From Alphaproteobacteria bacterium (lineage in GTDB: Bacteria; Pseudomonadota; Alphaproteobacteria; JANSWW01), in the NCBI GenBank assembly GCA_024743275.1, contig JANSWW010000001.1, forward strand, positions 124,001-188,000: a stretch of 64,000 bases of DNA, read 5' to 3'. Below the pieces are notes generated by a model that was given only the letters and a program-made list of their open reading frames with translations, was not told the origin of the DNA and made no database searches. Positions 48,140 through 58,971 of the stretch are shown here, piece by piece. A program made the translations under genes and the position numbers. Position 1 is the stretch's first letter. Each line of letters opens with the position of its first letter.

Positions 48140-49848
48140 GCACCGTCCCGACCGTCCGCGACTCGAACGGCGAGGTCCGCCCCCGACCGCCGGAGATCGT
48201 GATGCGGCTCGCCCGGATGGGGAGCTTCTTTCCCACGCGCCTCAGCTTCATGCGGACGTTGATCCGCCGGCTTCAGGCGGAGGGATCCGCGGTGGAGCGG
48301 CCGGTCTGGAACATTGGGCCGGAAGGCTATGGCCACGCGGTCTATTCGGTGCCGCTCGGCGGCCGGGTCTACAGCCTGATCGCCTATGCGGATCCCCTGC
48401 CCGACGACGCCCGGACGGACCGGGTGATCGCCGAGGCCTGGGACAGCACCTATGTGCTGTTCGATGGTGTGCCGACCGCCGAGGACATCGACCGGCTGCG
48501 TGATCACGTCCCGCGCCAGGAAGCCGGGCGCTACCTGCCGACGGAGCTGATACTGAGCCGGGCCAACAAGAGTGTGCGCCTGTTCGACCATGTCGTCGAG
48601 CGTCTGGCACAAGGGCGACAGCCCGATGGCGACAAGGTGGCCGAGACCGGCTATCTGCTGCGCACCACCGCGGTCTACGGCAATGGCAAGTTCGGCATCG
48701 CCGACCGGGAGCGGATCGCCGGACGCCCGGGCCTTGCCGGTTCCTTCCAGGCCGAAATGCTGACCGTCTGGCTGATCCGGGGCTTTTCTCTGGATCTGGT
48801 GGAGCATATCGCGGCGGCACGCGGCGGCGACACGGCCGTCCCGCTTGCCCCGCGCTATCGCCGACATTTCGGAATCGGCAATTCCACCGGGCTCGGCATG
48901 GCCCCGTTCCTCATCAACCACCCGGTACTGATCAACAATTGGATGGAGGCGCGGGAGACCGCCTATGCACGGGTCCGCGGCCAAGCGGGAACCGACCCGG
49001 AGCGTATCGACCGCTTCCTTAACCTGCACGGGCGGGCCCGTCTTCACATCGGCGAGTGGTTCACCACCGACCCGCGCCAACGGGTTCGAATTGGCCTGTT
49101 GCACTCGGAACTGGGGGATCTGACGGATGTGTTGACCCCGGCGTGGTTCGACGCGCCCTTTCCCTGGCAGCGACTGCACGAGCACTGCGTCGCGTTATCG
49201 GAGGAATGTCAGGAGCTCATACTGGCCCTGATGCTGGAACCCCATGGCGACCTTATCGACGACCTCGCCGACCGGATGTCCGAGACGGCACGTCCCGCCT
49301 TCGACCCGACGGTATCCGCGTCGGACATGATCGGCATGCTCAAGGACCGCTTCCGCTGGTCGCTCGGGATCGATTTCGCCCGCCCGCCGGCCCAGCAGCT
49401 CTTCTGGTATGTGTCGGAGGAAAAGCTCGAACCGCGTCTGGGCGACCGTTTCCGGGAGGCCGGCGCGGAAAAGGAACTGGCTCTCGACATCGCCCGGCAG
49501 GCGCAAGCCCTATATCGGACCCTGGAAAGCTGGCCGCCGGACACGTTCCTGGCGGAAATCCTGATGGCCCATCCGGAACACCGACATATCGCGCGCCGAG
49601 TCCAGGCCACCCGAAGCTGCCCCTATGCGGAGATCCAGGACAACCTGATCGGGGCCGACTGCCTGCCGATCGATCTGTTGCGCTGCAAGCTTTCCTTCTT
49701 CGGCGCGTCGAAATTCGATCCGAAATCCGACCGTTGGACCCGGATCACCCTCTATCAAGGCGCACCGGGATTCGACGAGGTCGACCGGGAAGACGCCGAC
49801 GACTGGGCGTTTCCGATCCTGGGATCAGAGCCATGCACCGCTCCTTGA
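48136..49848 (+). CDS. Conserved hypothetical protein, 570 residues
   Basis: I do not recognise a characterised family. The GTG start overlaps the M19 stop (GTGA). It is a soluble, mainly helical protein of normal amino-acid composition with no signal peptide or membrane segment. Distinct stretches that look conserved are WNIGPEGYGHAVYSVPLGGR, LLRTTAVYGNGKFGIADRE, GIGNSTGLGMAPFLINHP, FPWQRLHEHCVALSEECQEL and TRSCPYAEIQDN. It overlaps the DUF3726-like gene by 16 bases, and the M19-570-DUF3726-reductase order suggests a single enzyme system. It could be an enzyme of amine catabolism; no catalytic motif is obvious. Confidence 0.7.
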   Translation: MSTVPTVRDSNGEVRPRPPEIVMRLARMGSFFPTRLSFMRTLIRRLQAEGSAVERPVWNIGPEGYGHAVYSVPLGGRVYSLIAYADPLPDDARTDRVIAEAWDSTYVLFDGVPTAEDIDRLRDHVPRQEAGRYLPTELILSRANKSVRLFDHVVERLAQGRQPDGDKVAETGYLLRTTAVYGNGKFGIADRERIAGRPGLAGSFQAEMLTVWLIRGFSLDLVEHIAAARGGDTAVPLAPRYRRHFGIGNSTGLGMAPFLINHPVLINNWMEARETAYARVRGQAGTDPERIDRFLNLHGRARLHIGEWFTTDPRQRVRIGLLHSELGDLTDVLTPAWFDAPFPWQRLHEHCVALSEECQELILALMLEPHGDLIDDLADRMSETARPAFDPTVSASDMIGMLKDRFRWSLGIDFARPPAQQLFWYVSEEKLEPRLGDRFREAGAEKELALDIARQAQALYRTLESWPPDTFLAEILMAHPEHRHIARRVQATRSCPYAEIQDNLIGADCLPIDLLRCKLSFFGASKFDPKSDRWTRITLYQGAPGFDEVDREDADDWAFPILGSEPCTAP

Positions 49849-50429
49849 ACGAGATAGAGAAGACCCTGATCAAAGCCGGTGTCGGGCTCGGCTGGCCGCT
49901 GGGATTGGCGGAGGAAACCGCCTCGGCCGCCACATGGCTCGTCTCGCAGGGCCGGGATGGAGTAGCGGCCGCCCTGAACGCGCTTCGAGCGGAGTTCTCC
50001 AAGGCGACGGCGGAGCGGACGGCCCATGGCTGGCAGATCGACCCCGGCCCGGTCGTGGCGACCGGCCCCACTGCCCTCGACCTTCTGGAACTGGCGTCGC
50101 CCATTCATCTCGGCCATGTGGATCAGCCGCTGCTGCTCGCCGGCCTCGCCGCCATGCGGGCGCCGGCCACGGGGTCGATCGAGATCCTCGGTCAAAGCGG
50201 CACCCCGCTCTTCGTCTGTCGCGACGGGCTCGAGGGGACCGCGCCCCATCCCGGTCCGATCCGCCTCGCCCCCTGCCCTCATCAATCGAGCCATACGGCC
50301 GGGCGCGGCATCGCCGTCGACGAGCGGCACTGGTCCGAGGCCGAGCGACTAGCGGCACTGACCTATGTTCCGGCCAGCGACGCTTCGCGGACCGCCGGCG
50401 CGGGCGCCGGGGCCATCGACAACGAATAA
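49833..50429 (+). CDS. DUF3726-like protein
   Basis: 198 residues. It starts inside the end of the 570-residue gene (16-base overlap). The N-terminal MHRSLNEIEKTLIKAGVGLGWPLGLAEE and the following AATWLVSQGRDG resemble DUF3726, a family of unknown function that occurs beside Ldh/DpkA-type reductases. No membrane segment. The C-terminal third is rich in small residues. Family name is from memory of the pattern and not confirmed. Confidence 0.6.
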   Translation: MHRSLNEIEKTLIKAGVGLGWPLGLAEETASAATWLVSQGRDGVAAALNALRAEFSKATAERTAHGWQIDPGPVVATGPTALDLLELASPIHLGHVDQPLLLAGLAAMRAPATGSIEILGQSGTPLFVCRDGLEGTAPHPGPIRLAPCPHQSSHTAGRGIAVDERHWSEAERLAALTYVPASDASRTAGAGAGAIDNE

Positions 50430-50449
50430 GACATCCTCGGGAGGAGTTC

Positions 50450-51454
50450 ATGACCGACAGCACACTGACCCTGGACGAGGTCGAGACCCTGGCGGTCGCG
50501 GCCCTGCGGAAGGCCGGCGCCACGGACCGGAACGCCCGCTCGGTCGCCCGGTCGACCCGTCTTGCGGAGCGGGACGGCATCCGAAGCCACGGCCTTATGT
50601 ATGTGCCGATCTATGCCGAGCATGTGCGCTGCGGGAAAGTCGATGGGCGCGCCTTGCCGACGGTCGGTAAACCGAAGCCCGGCGTGGTCCGCGTCGACGC
50701 CAAGAGCGGCTTCGCCCACCCCGCCATCGACGCCGGTTTCGAGGATCTGGTCGCAGCGGCCCAATCCCAGGGCATCGCGGTGCTGACCATCCACCACTCC
50801 TATAACTGCGGTGTCCTCGGGCATCATGCCGAACGCCTGGCCGAGGCGGGGCTCCTGGGCCTATGCTCGACCAACGCTCCCGCCTCCATCGCGCCTGTGG
50901 GGGGTAGCAAACCTGTCATCGGCACCAATCCGTTCGCCCTCGGTGTGCCCGACGGAGAAGGCGGGGCCGCCTTCGTGATCGATCAGTCCGCGAGCGTCGT
51001 CGCCAAGTCGGAGATCATGCTGCGGTCCCGGACCGGCGAAGCGATCGAATCCCATTGGGCGTTCGATGCGGACGGTCATCCAACCACGGATCCGGAGGCC
51101 GCCCTGAAGGGCTCCCTCGCCCCGGCCGGCGGCTATAAGGGCTTCGGGACCGGGCTGATGGTGGAAATGCTGGCCGCCTGCCTGGCGGGCGCGGTTCTCG
51201 GCAAGGACGCCAGTCCCTTCTCCGGCACCGTCGGCGGGCCGCCGAACACCGGACAGTGCTTCATCGCCATCGCGCCGGGTCCCACCTCGGGCAATGAATT
51301 CGCGGACCGGACGGCGGATCTGGTGGCCGCGATCTCAGCCCAGGACGGCGCCCGCCTCCCCGGCCAGCGCCGTAAGGCGAACCGGGAGCGTATCGAAGCC
51401 GAAGGTGTTTCCGTCCCGGCGGCGTTGATGGAGAAACTCGACGGGCTCAGTTAG
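50450..51454 (+). CDS. Ldh/DpkA family NAD(P)H-dependent oxidoreductase
   Basis: 334 residues from the ATG at 50450, with GGGAGGAG before it. It is of the malate/L-lactate dehydrogenase superfamily with its non-Rossmann fold: H47 in RSHGLMYVPIYAEHV, IHHSYNCGVLGHHAERLAE, NPFALGVPDGEGG and GYKGFGTGLMVEMLAA are the family blocks. Members include delta1-piperideine-2-carboxylate/delta1-pyrroline-2-carboxylate reductase, ureidoglycolate dehydrogenase and diketogulonate reductase. In this island the cyclic-imine reductase role is attractive. It overlaps the convergent VWA gene by four bases. Confidence 0.85.
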   Translation: MTDSTLTLDEVETLAVAALRKAGATDRNARSVARSTRLAERDGIRSHGLMYVPIYAEHVRCGKVDGRALPTVGKPKPGVVRVDAKSGFAHPAIDAGFEDLVAAAQSQGIAVLTIHHSYNCGVLGHHAERLAEAGLLGLCSTNAPASIAPVGGSKPVIGTNPFALGVPDGEGGAAFVIDQSASVVAKSEIMLRSRTGEAIESHWAFDADGHPTTDPEAALKGSLAPAGGYKGFGTGLMVEMLAACLAGAVLGKDASPFSGTVGGPPNTGQCFIAIAPGPTSGNEFADRTADLVAAISAQDGARLPGQRRKANRERIEAEGVSVPAALMEKLDGLS

Positions 51455-52218
51455 CCGGGCCGTTCGTCGGCGGACCGGTGGGACGGCACCAGCCGGGCGA
51501 CCTCCAGGACGAACTTCCGCAGCATGCCGTCAAGGAATTGCCGCGAGTCGCCGATGAAGATCATGAAGCTGGTCGGCCCGCCGATGACGTCCCGCTTGAA
51601 ATAGGCCTCCAGAACCGGACGCGCCCTGTCGCTGCCGGAGAGCAGCGCGTTGATCACGATCCCCTCTTTCAACGCCCGGTCCCGGTCGACCCCGGGGACC
51701 CGTCCGATATTCGAAACGCCGTCGCCGACCATATTGATCACTTTGCGGATCGGCCGGAAGGGCGAGCCCCGCAGCATGCCCGCCCCTTGGGAGATCCCGA
51801 AGGCGACATCCGTCTGCGTTCCGTGCGCCTCGGCGTCGTCCACCGCGAGATGCGGCAGCAAACGGGCCGTAGCGGCCCGGGCGGCCTCGGGGCTGTCGAT
51901 CAGGGTCCAGGGCAGCAGGACCTCCGACCGGGTGAAACTGGACCAGGTGATGATGGAGACTCCGACCCGGCCATGCAGGCCGTCCGTGGCGACCTGATGG
52001 AAACGGGGATGGGCCAGGGTGTACATCAGCCCCTCGACCTGACGGACCGCCTCGGCCGCCGAGATCGATTCGGAGCGGTCCAGGGCGACGACGATGTCGA
52101 GATCCGTCGCGATGGCGGTTTCGGCCCTCGCCTCGGTCACGGCGGCACCGGTCAGGATCGCGATCGAGGATCCGACAAGAAGACGCCTTACCGTCCGGCG
52201 GGCCTTTTCAAACAGCAT
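51451..52218 (-). CDS. Secreted VWA-domain protein (DUF1194), paralogue
   Basis: 255 residues. An N-terminal export signal (about 10-33, RRLLVGSSIAILTGAAVTEARA) with basic residues in front is followed by a VWA domain with MIDAS D47-R-S49-E-S51, then GTQTDVAFGISQGAG and INMVGDGVSNIGRVPG. Same family as 15819-16547 but only distantly similar. It probably binds a divalent cation and a protein ligand in the periplasm. Nothing ties it to the amine genes. Confidence 0.83.
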   Translation of the reverse strand: MLFEKARRTVRRLLVGSSIAILTGAAVTEARAETAIATDLDIVVALDRSESISAAEAVRQVEGLMYTLAHPRFHQVATDGLHGRVGVSIITWSSFTRSEVLLPWTLIDSPEAARAATARLLPHLAVDDAEAHGTQTDVAFGISQGAGMLRGSPFRPIRKVINMVGDGVSNIGRVPGVDRDRALKEGIVINALLSGSDRARPVLEAYFKRDVIGGPTSFMIFIGDSRQFLDGMLRKFVLEVARLVPSHRSADERPG

Positions 52219-52257
52219 TCATTCGACATAGGGGCACCGCGTCGAAAGGGCAAGCCG

Positions 52258-52641
52258 TCAAACCGCACCACGATCCCGAAAGAACCGCTGGAGCGCGGGT
52301 CTCACCGGCAAGAACGCGTCATAGGCAAGGTTCAGCACATTCCGGAGCCCCGGGAGCCCCATGACCTTGCCGACCCAGCGGAACCCCGGCAAGGCCGCCC
52401 AAAGGACGGCGAAGGCGTGACCGCCGTCGATCAGACGCCCCGCAGGCGTCATCACATGAAACCGGCGCATCGCTTGATCGCAACTCAATCCGGTCGCGAC
52501 CTCGCCCTGGGCGACGGCGCTCACATCGACCCAGTCGATGCGGTCGGCCCCCCGCTTGCGGCGGTAGAAACCGATTTCCTTGCGGCAGAGCGGACAGGAG
52601 CCATCGAAGAAAACGGTCAGAACAGGTGCGATATCGGTCAT
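52258..52641 (-). CDS. DCC family thiol-disulfide oxidoreductase-like protein (DUF393)
   Basis: 127 residues from the ATG at 52641. The N-terminal VFFDGSCPLCRKEIGFYRR carries the C16-x2-C19 pair of the family, and WVDVSAVAQGE, MTPAGRLIDGGHAFAVLW and LPGFRWVGKVMGLPG complete the pattern. The CxxC suggests thiol redox or metal handling, but no member has a firm function. The frame is open upstream without similarity, which is why I chose the shorter start. Confidence 0.85.
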   Translation of the reverse strand: MTDIAPVLTVFFDGSCPLCRKEIGFYRRKRGADRIDWVDVSAVAQGEVATGLSCDQAMRRFHVMTPAGRLIDGGHAFAVLWAALPGFRWVGKVMGLPGLRNVLNLAYDAFLPVRPALQRFFRDRGAV

Positions 52642-52910
52642 AGGGTCCGATATGGGAGCCGCCCTGCCTTCGCATAGGCCCTGCGACGGAATCTCTCCCC
52701 GTCCCCTTCTTCCATAGCGATTCGGACAGTCGACTAGCCTTTTTAGCGACAGATATATAGTTAATTTGTTTTGAATTTGCCTTAATTTCACTCGACGATG
52801 AAATTCTCGGATCGCAGCATCGGTGTCGGGAACCAAGGAGGCACCGATCTGCTCGGCGTCGTCGATCCTACGGGGAATGGGGTCGACGACGCCTCTCTTA
52901 TCTTCGGGAC
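52642..52910. other. AT-rich intergenic region with a 38-codon ORF
   Basis: The stretch 52736-52797 is much richer in A and T than its surroundings and could carry promoters. From 52798 to 52914 on the plus strand there is a 38-codon frame (MKFSDRSIGVGNQGG, ending LIFGT) with no ribosome site and no recognised relatives; I do not call it a gene. No terminator with a T-run was seen. Confidence 0.4.
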
Positions 52911-53189
52911 CTAGACGTACCGGAAAACGAAGAAGCCCCAGGCGAGCGCGATGGCCAGCGGGATCCACAGCGGCGGGCCGAAAAAGCCGAGATAGGCCAG
53001 AAAGATATAGGCGCTGCCGAGCAGCGAGATGAAGAGCCTGTCGCCCCGGGTCGTATCCAGACCGAAGACGCCGCGCCGGGGATCGCCGCCGGGATAGCGT
53101 AGCTCCAGCACCGTCAGAGTCGCCAGACAGGTGATGATGAAGAGAAAGAAGAGCGCCGTCGGCCAGGTCCAGGCCATCCAGGTGAGCAT
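52911..53189 (-). CDS. glpU: DUF2160 membrane protein, GlpU-like
   Basis: 92 residues with two or three hydrophobic segments (about 5-25, 48-66 and 72-90) and a short cytoplasmic GGDPRRGVFGLDTTRGDRL loop. This small family follows the glycerol ABC permeases in rhizobia, where it is called glpU. It is 19 bases downstream of glpQ. Its role in transport is not known; a permease accessory subunit is one possibility. Confidence 0.75.
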   Translation of the reverse strand: MLTWMAWTWPTALFFLFIITCLATLTVLELRYPGGDPRRGVFGLDTTRGDRLFISLLGSAYIFLAYLGFFGPPLWIPLAIALAWGFFVFRYV

Positions 53190-53207
53190 GATCCGTCTCC
53201 CCTCGCG

Positions 53208-54011
53208 TTAGACACGGCCCAGGGCGAAGCCCTTGGCGATGTAGTTGCGCACGAAATAGATCACGAAGGCGCCTGGAATGATGGTCAGTGTCCCCGCCGC
53301 CGCCAATAGCCCGAGCTCATAGCCCGACGTACTCGCCGTTCGGGTCATGGTGGCCGCGATCGGTTTCGCGTCCACCGACGTCAGGGTCTTGGCCAGCAAC
53401 AGCTCCACCCAGGAGAACATGAAGCAGAAGAAGGCGGCCACCCCGATTCCGGCGGCGATCGTCGGAATGAAGATCTTGATGAAGAAGCTCCAGAACGGAT
53501 GACCGTCGACATAGGCGGTCTCGTCCAACTCCTTCGGCACCCCGGACATGAAGCCTTCCAGAATCCACACCGCCAGCGGGATGTTGAACAGGGTGTGGGC
53601 CAGCGCCACGGCGATATGGGTGTCGAACAGCCCGACCGCGGAATAGAGCTGCAGGAAAGGCAGGGCGAAAACCGCCGGCGGCGCCATCCGGTTGGTCAGG
53701 AGCCAGAAGAACAGATGCTTGTCGCCGATGAAGCGATAGCGGGAGAAGGCATAGGCCGCCGGCAGGGCGACCGCCACCGAGAGCACCGTGTTGATCCCGA
53801 CATAGGCGAGCGAGTTGAGATAGCCCGTATACCAGGTCGGGTCGGTGAAGATGGTGATGTAGTTCTCGAGGGTGAATTCCTTCGGGTAGAGGCTGAACCC
53901 GCCGAGAATCTCGTTGGTCGTCTTGAACGACATGTTGACGAGCCAATAGATCGGCAACATCAGGAAGAAGATGTAGAGGGTCGGGACGATCCAGCTTTTG
54001 GTCTGGGGCAT
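53208..54011 (-). CDS. glpQ: Glycerol ABC transporter permease
   Basis: 267 residues, six membrane helices, MalG-type sugar permease. The conserved EAA loop is ELDETAYVDGHPFWSFFIKI followed by PTIAAGIGVAAFFC. Motif NMSFKTTNEILGGFSLYP after the first helix is typical of this family. It pairs with GlpP to form the membrane channel for glycerol. One base after the glpP stop. Confidence 0.88.
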   Translation of the reverse strand: MPQTKSWIVPTLYIFFLMLPIYWLVNMSFKTTNEILGGFSLYPKEFTLENYITIFTDPTWYTGYLNSLAYVGINTVLSVAVALPAAYAFSRYRFIGDKHLFFWLLTNRMAPPAVFALPFLQLYSAVGLFDTHIAVALAHTLFNIPLAVWILEGFMSGVPKELDETAYVDGHPFWSFFIKIFIPTIAAGIGVAAFFCFMFSWVELLLAKTLTSVDAKPIAATMTRTASTSGYELGLLAAAGTLTIIPGAFVIYFVRNYIAKGFALGRV

Positions 54012-54012
54012 G

Positions 54013-54876
<864 letters not shown>

Positions 54877-54880
54877 CCCC

Positions 54881-55960
54881 TCACCTCCCCTCGCCGGCGA
54901 GCCAGCCGTCGGCATAGAGCCGGGTATTCGAAGGATCGAAGGCGAGCCTGGCGCCGTCCGCCGGGATCTCATCGCCCTCGCCGACCAACAGCTTCACCGT
55001 CTCGCCGCCGCAGCGGGTCTCGACGATCCGGTAGCGCCCGGCGTCGCTCACCTTGACGATGTCGGCGGGCAGGCCGTCCTCGGCGGTGAAGCGCACGAAC
55101 TCGGGCCGGACTCCGAGCTCGATGCGCTTGCCGCTCTCCCCCGCCGACAGCCGGTTTTCCGTCGCGACGGTGCCGCCGGCGAAACGCGCCCCGGCGCTAT
55201 CCGGTTCGCAGGACAGGATATTCATGCCGGGGGAGCCGATGAAATGGCCGACAAAAGTATGATGCGGGCGCTCGAACAGGTCGACCGGCGTTCCGATCTG
55301 GACGATCTCGCCCAAATTCATCACCACCACCTTATCGGCGAAGGTCAGCGCCTCGGTCTGGTCGTGGGTCACATAGATCATCGTCCGTTTGACCCGCTGA
55401 TGCAGTTCCTTGAGCTTTGAGCGAAGCTGCCATTTCAGATGCGGGTCGATCACCGTCAGCGGCTCGTCGAACATGATCACGTTGACGTCCTCGCGCACCA
55501 GCCCGCGGCCAAGCGAGATCTTCTGTTTGCCGTCCGCGGTCAGCCCCTTGGCCCGCTCGTCGAGCCGGTGGCCCATGTCGATGAAGTCGGCGACCTCGCG
55601 CACCCGCTTGTCGACAGTCGCCTCGTCGACCTTCCGGTTGCGCAGGGGAAAGGCCAGATTGTCGTAGACGGTCATGGTGTCGTAGACGACCGGGAACTGG
55701 AATACCTGGGCGATATGGCGCTGATCCGGCGAAAGATCGGTCACGTCCTCCGCGTCGAACAACAGCCGCCCCTGTTTGGGATGCAGCAATCCGGAGATGA
55801 TGTTGAGCAGCGTGGTCTTGCCGCAACCGGACGGCCCGAGCAGGGCGTAGGCGCCCGCATCCTCCCAGACCAGATCGACCTCCTTCAGGACCCAGTCCTC
55901 TTCCTTGGACGGGGTCTCGACATAGCTGTGCCGGATTTTGTCGAGGGTGATTTGGGCCAT
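54881..55960 (-). CDS. glpT: Glycerol ABC transporter ATPase with degenerate signature
   Basis: 359 residues: ABC domain (1-240) and C-terminal TOBE-like regulatory region. Walker A GPSGCGKTT (42-50), Walker B FDEP (D165, E166) and H-loop H199 in VTHDQTEAL are intact. The signature, normally LSGGQ, reads TADGKQ (141-146), and the D-loop is TVIDPH. It is therefore able to supply a full Walker set but not a normal signature, opposite to its partner GlpS. Despite the shared name this is not the glycerol-3-phosphate antiporter GlpT of E. coli. Confidence 0.88.
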   Translation of the reverse strand: MAQITLDKIRHSYVETPSKEEDWVLKEVDLVWEDAGAYALLGPSGCGKTTLLNIISGLLHPKQGRLLFDAEDVTDLSPDQRHIAQVFQFPVVYDTMTVYDNLAFPLRNRKVDEATVDKRVREVADFIDMGHRLDERAKGLTADGKQKISLGRGLVREDVNVIMFDEPLTVIDPHLKWQLRSKLKELHQRVKRTMIYVTHDQTEALTFADKVVVMNLGEIVQIGTPVDLFERPHHTFVGHFIGSPGMNILSCEPDSAGARFAGGTVATENRLSAGESGKRIELGVRPEFVRFTAEDGLPADIVKVSDAGRYRIVETRCGGETVKLLVGEGDEIPADGARLAFDPSNTRLYADGWLAGEGR

Positions 55961-55971
55961 TGATCCCTCTC

Positions 55972-57039
55972 CTATGCGGCCAGAAGGCCGCCATCGGGCG
56001 CGAAATAGAAGGCATGGCGCATATCGGCGAACAACTCCGCCGTCTCGCCCACATCGAAGGCGTGAATACCGTGCGCGAGCGAGACCCAGGTCTCGTTGCC
56101 GACCTTGAAATGGACGACGCTTTCCGATCCGCTCAATTCGGTCACCAGCACCTCGCCGGCCACGGGAACGTCCGCCGCGTCCGCGCGCAGGGGCAGGACG
56201 TGGTGGGGCCTGAGTCCGATCTGATAGCGCCCGTCGGGCTTCCCGGCGAGCACGTCGGGGGCCGGCCAGGCGGCGACATTGCCGAGGGCGACCCGATCGC
56301 CCTCTTTCACCACCCAGGCGGTGTTGATCGGCGGCTCCGAGAACACCCGGGCGCTGATCACGTCCTTGGGGTTCCGGTAGATCGCGCCGGTCGGCCCGAA
56401 CTGTGTGACGCGCCCCTCATGCATGGTCGCGGTATACCCGCCCAAAAGCAGCGCCTCGGTCGGTTCCGTCGTCGCATAGACGACGACGCAGTCCCGGTCG
56501 CCGAACAGCTTGGGCAATTCCTCGCGCAATTCCTCGCGCAGTTTGAAATCGAGATTGGCCAGCGGCTCGTCGAGCAACACCAGATCGGAATCCTTGACAA
56601 GGGCGCGTGCCATGGCGGTGCGCTGTTGCTGGCCGCCGGAAAGTTCCGACGGTTTGCGGTCGAGCATGGCGGAAAGCTTCAGGAGCTCGGCAATTTCCCC
56701 CACCCGCCTTTTGATCTCCGTTTCCGGCAGCTTCGCGACCCGCAGCGGCGAGGCGATATTCTCGAAGACGCTGAAATTCGGATAGTTGATGAACTGCTGG
56801 TAGACCATCGAGACATTGCGGTCCTGGACCCGCTTGCCGGTCACGTCCGCGCCGTTGAAGTGGACGCTGCCGCCGGTCGGCCGGTCGAGGCCCGCCATCA
56901 ACTGCATCAGCGTGGTTTTCCCGGCCAGCGTCGTGCCGAGCAGGATGTTGAAGCTGCCCGGCTCCAGCACGAGGTCGGTGGGATGGATATGGACGTCCCG
57001 GCCCACGACCTTCTCGATCTGTTTCAGTTCCAGCGCCAT
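55972..57039 (-). CDS. glpS: Glycerol ABC transporter ATPase with degenerate Walker A and H-loop
   Basis: 355 residues, ABC domain plus C-terminal TOBE-like region. Signature LSGGQ (133-137) and Walker B LLDEP (D157, E158) are normal. Walker A is GTTLAGKTT (35-43), lacking the usual P/N-G, and the switch histidine is replaced by Thr (T191 in YATTEPTEAL). It should complete only one good ATP site, with GlpT. First ATPase gene after glpV, with a hairpin in the 118-base gap. Confidence 0.88.
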   Translation of the reverse strand: MALELKQIEKVVGRDVHIHPTDLVLEPGSFNILLGTTLAGKTTLMQLMAGLDRPTGGSVHFNGADVTGKRVQDRNVSMVYQQFINYPNFSVFENIASPLRVAKLPETEIKRRVGEIAELLKLSAMLDRKPSELSGGQQQRTAMARALVKDSDLVLLDEPLANLDFKLREELREELPKLFGDRDCVVVYATTEPTEALLLGGYTATMHEGRVTQFGPTGAIYRNPKDVISARVFSEPPINTAWVVKEGDRVALGNVAAWPAPDVLAGKPDGRYQIGLRPHHVLPLRADAADVPVAGEVLVTELSGSESVVHFKVGNETWVSLAHGIHAFDVGETAELFADMRHAFYFAPDGGLLAA

Positions 57040-57096
57040 TGACGACGTCGATTCTTCTTTTTCGCTTGGATGCGTGTCGTTGGTATGAGGCGGGAC

Positions 57097-57124
57097 GGCC
57101 GGAGGATGCGTAGATCCTCCGGCC
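57097..57124 (-). terminator. Intercistronic hairpin between glpV and glpS
   Basis: GGCCGGAGGAT (57097-57107) and ATCCTCCGGCC (57114-57124) form a perfect 11-bp stem with a 6-base loop in the glpV-glpS gap. No T-run follows in the direction of transcription, so partial termination or protection of the glpV mRNA 3' end is more likely than full stop; both would give more binding protein than ATPase. Confidence 0.55.
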
Positions 57125-57157
57125 TCCCCCCATGTCGCAGGTGGTTCGGCAAGTGTC

Positions 57158-58906
<1,749 letters not shown>

Positions 58907-58942
58907 CTTCAGGAGCCTCCCATATTTGTTTTTTGCGCAGCC

Positions 58943-58971
58943 ACTATCAAACGAAAGCGAAACGCGGTCAA
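58943..58971 (-). promoter_or_regulatory. Candidate glpV promoter with operator in its spacer
   Basis: On the minus strand TTGACC (58971-58966) and GATAGT (58948-58943) are separated by 17 bases. The spacer is filled by the operator-like AAACGAAAGCGAAACG (58949-58964), so a bound repressor would block RNA polymerase directly. Confidence 0.5.
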
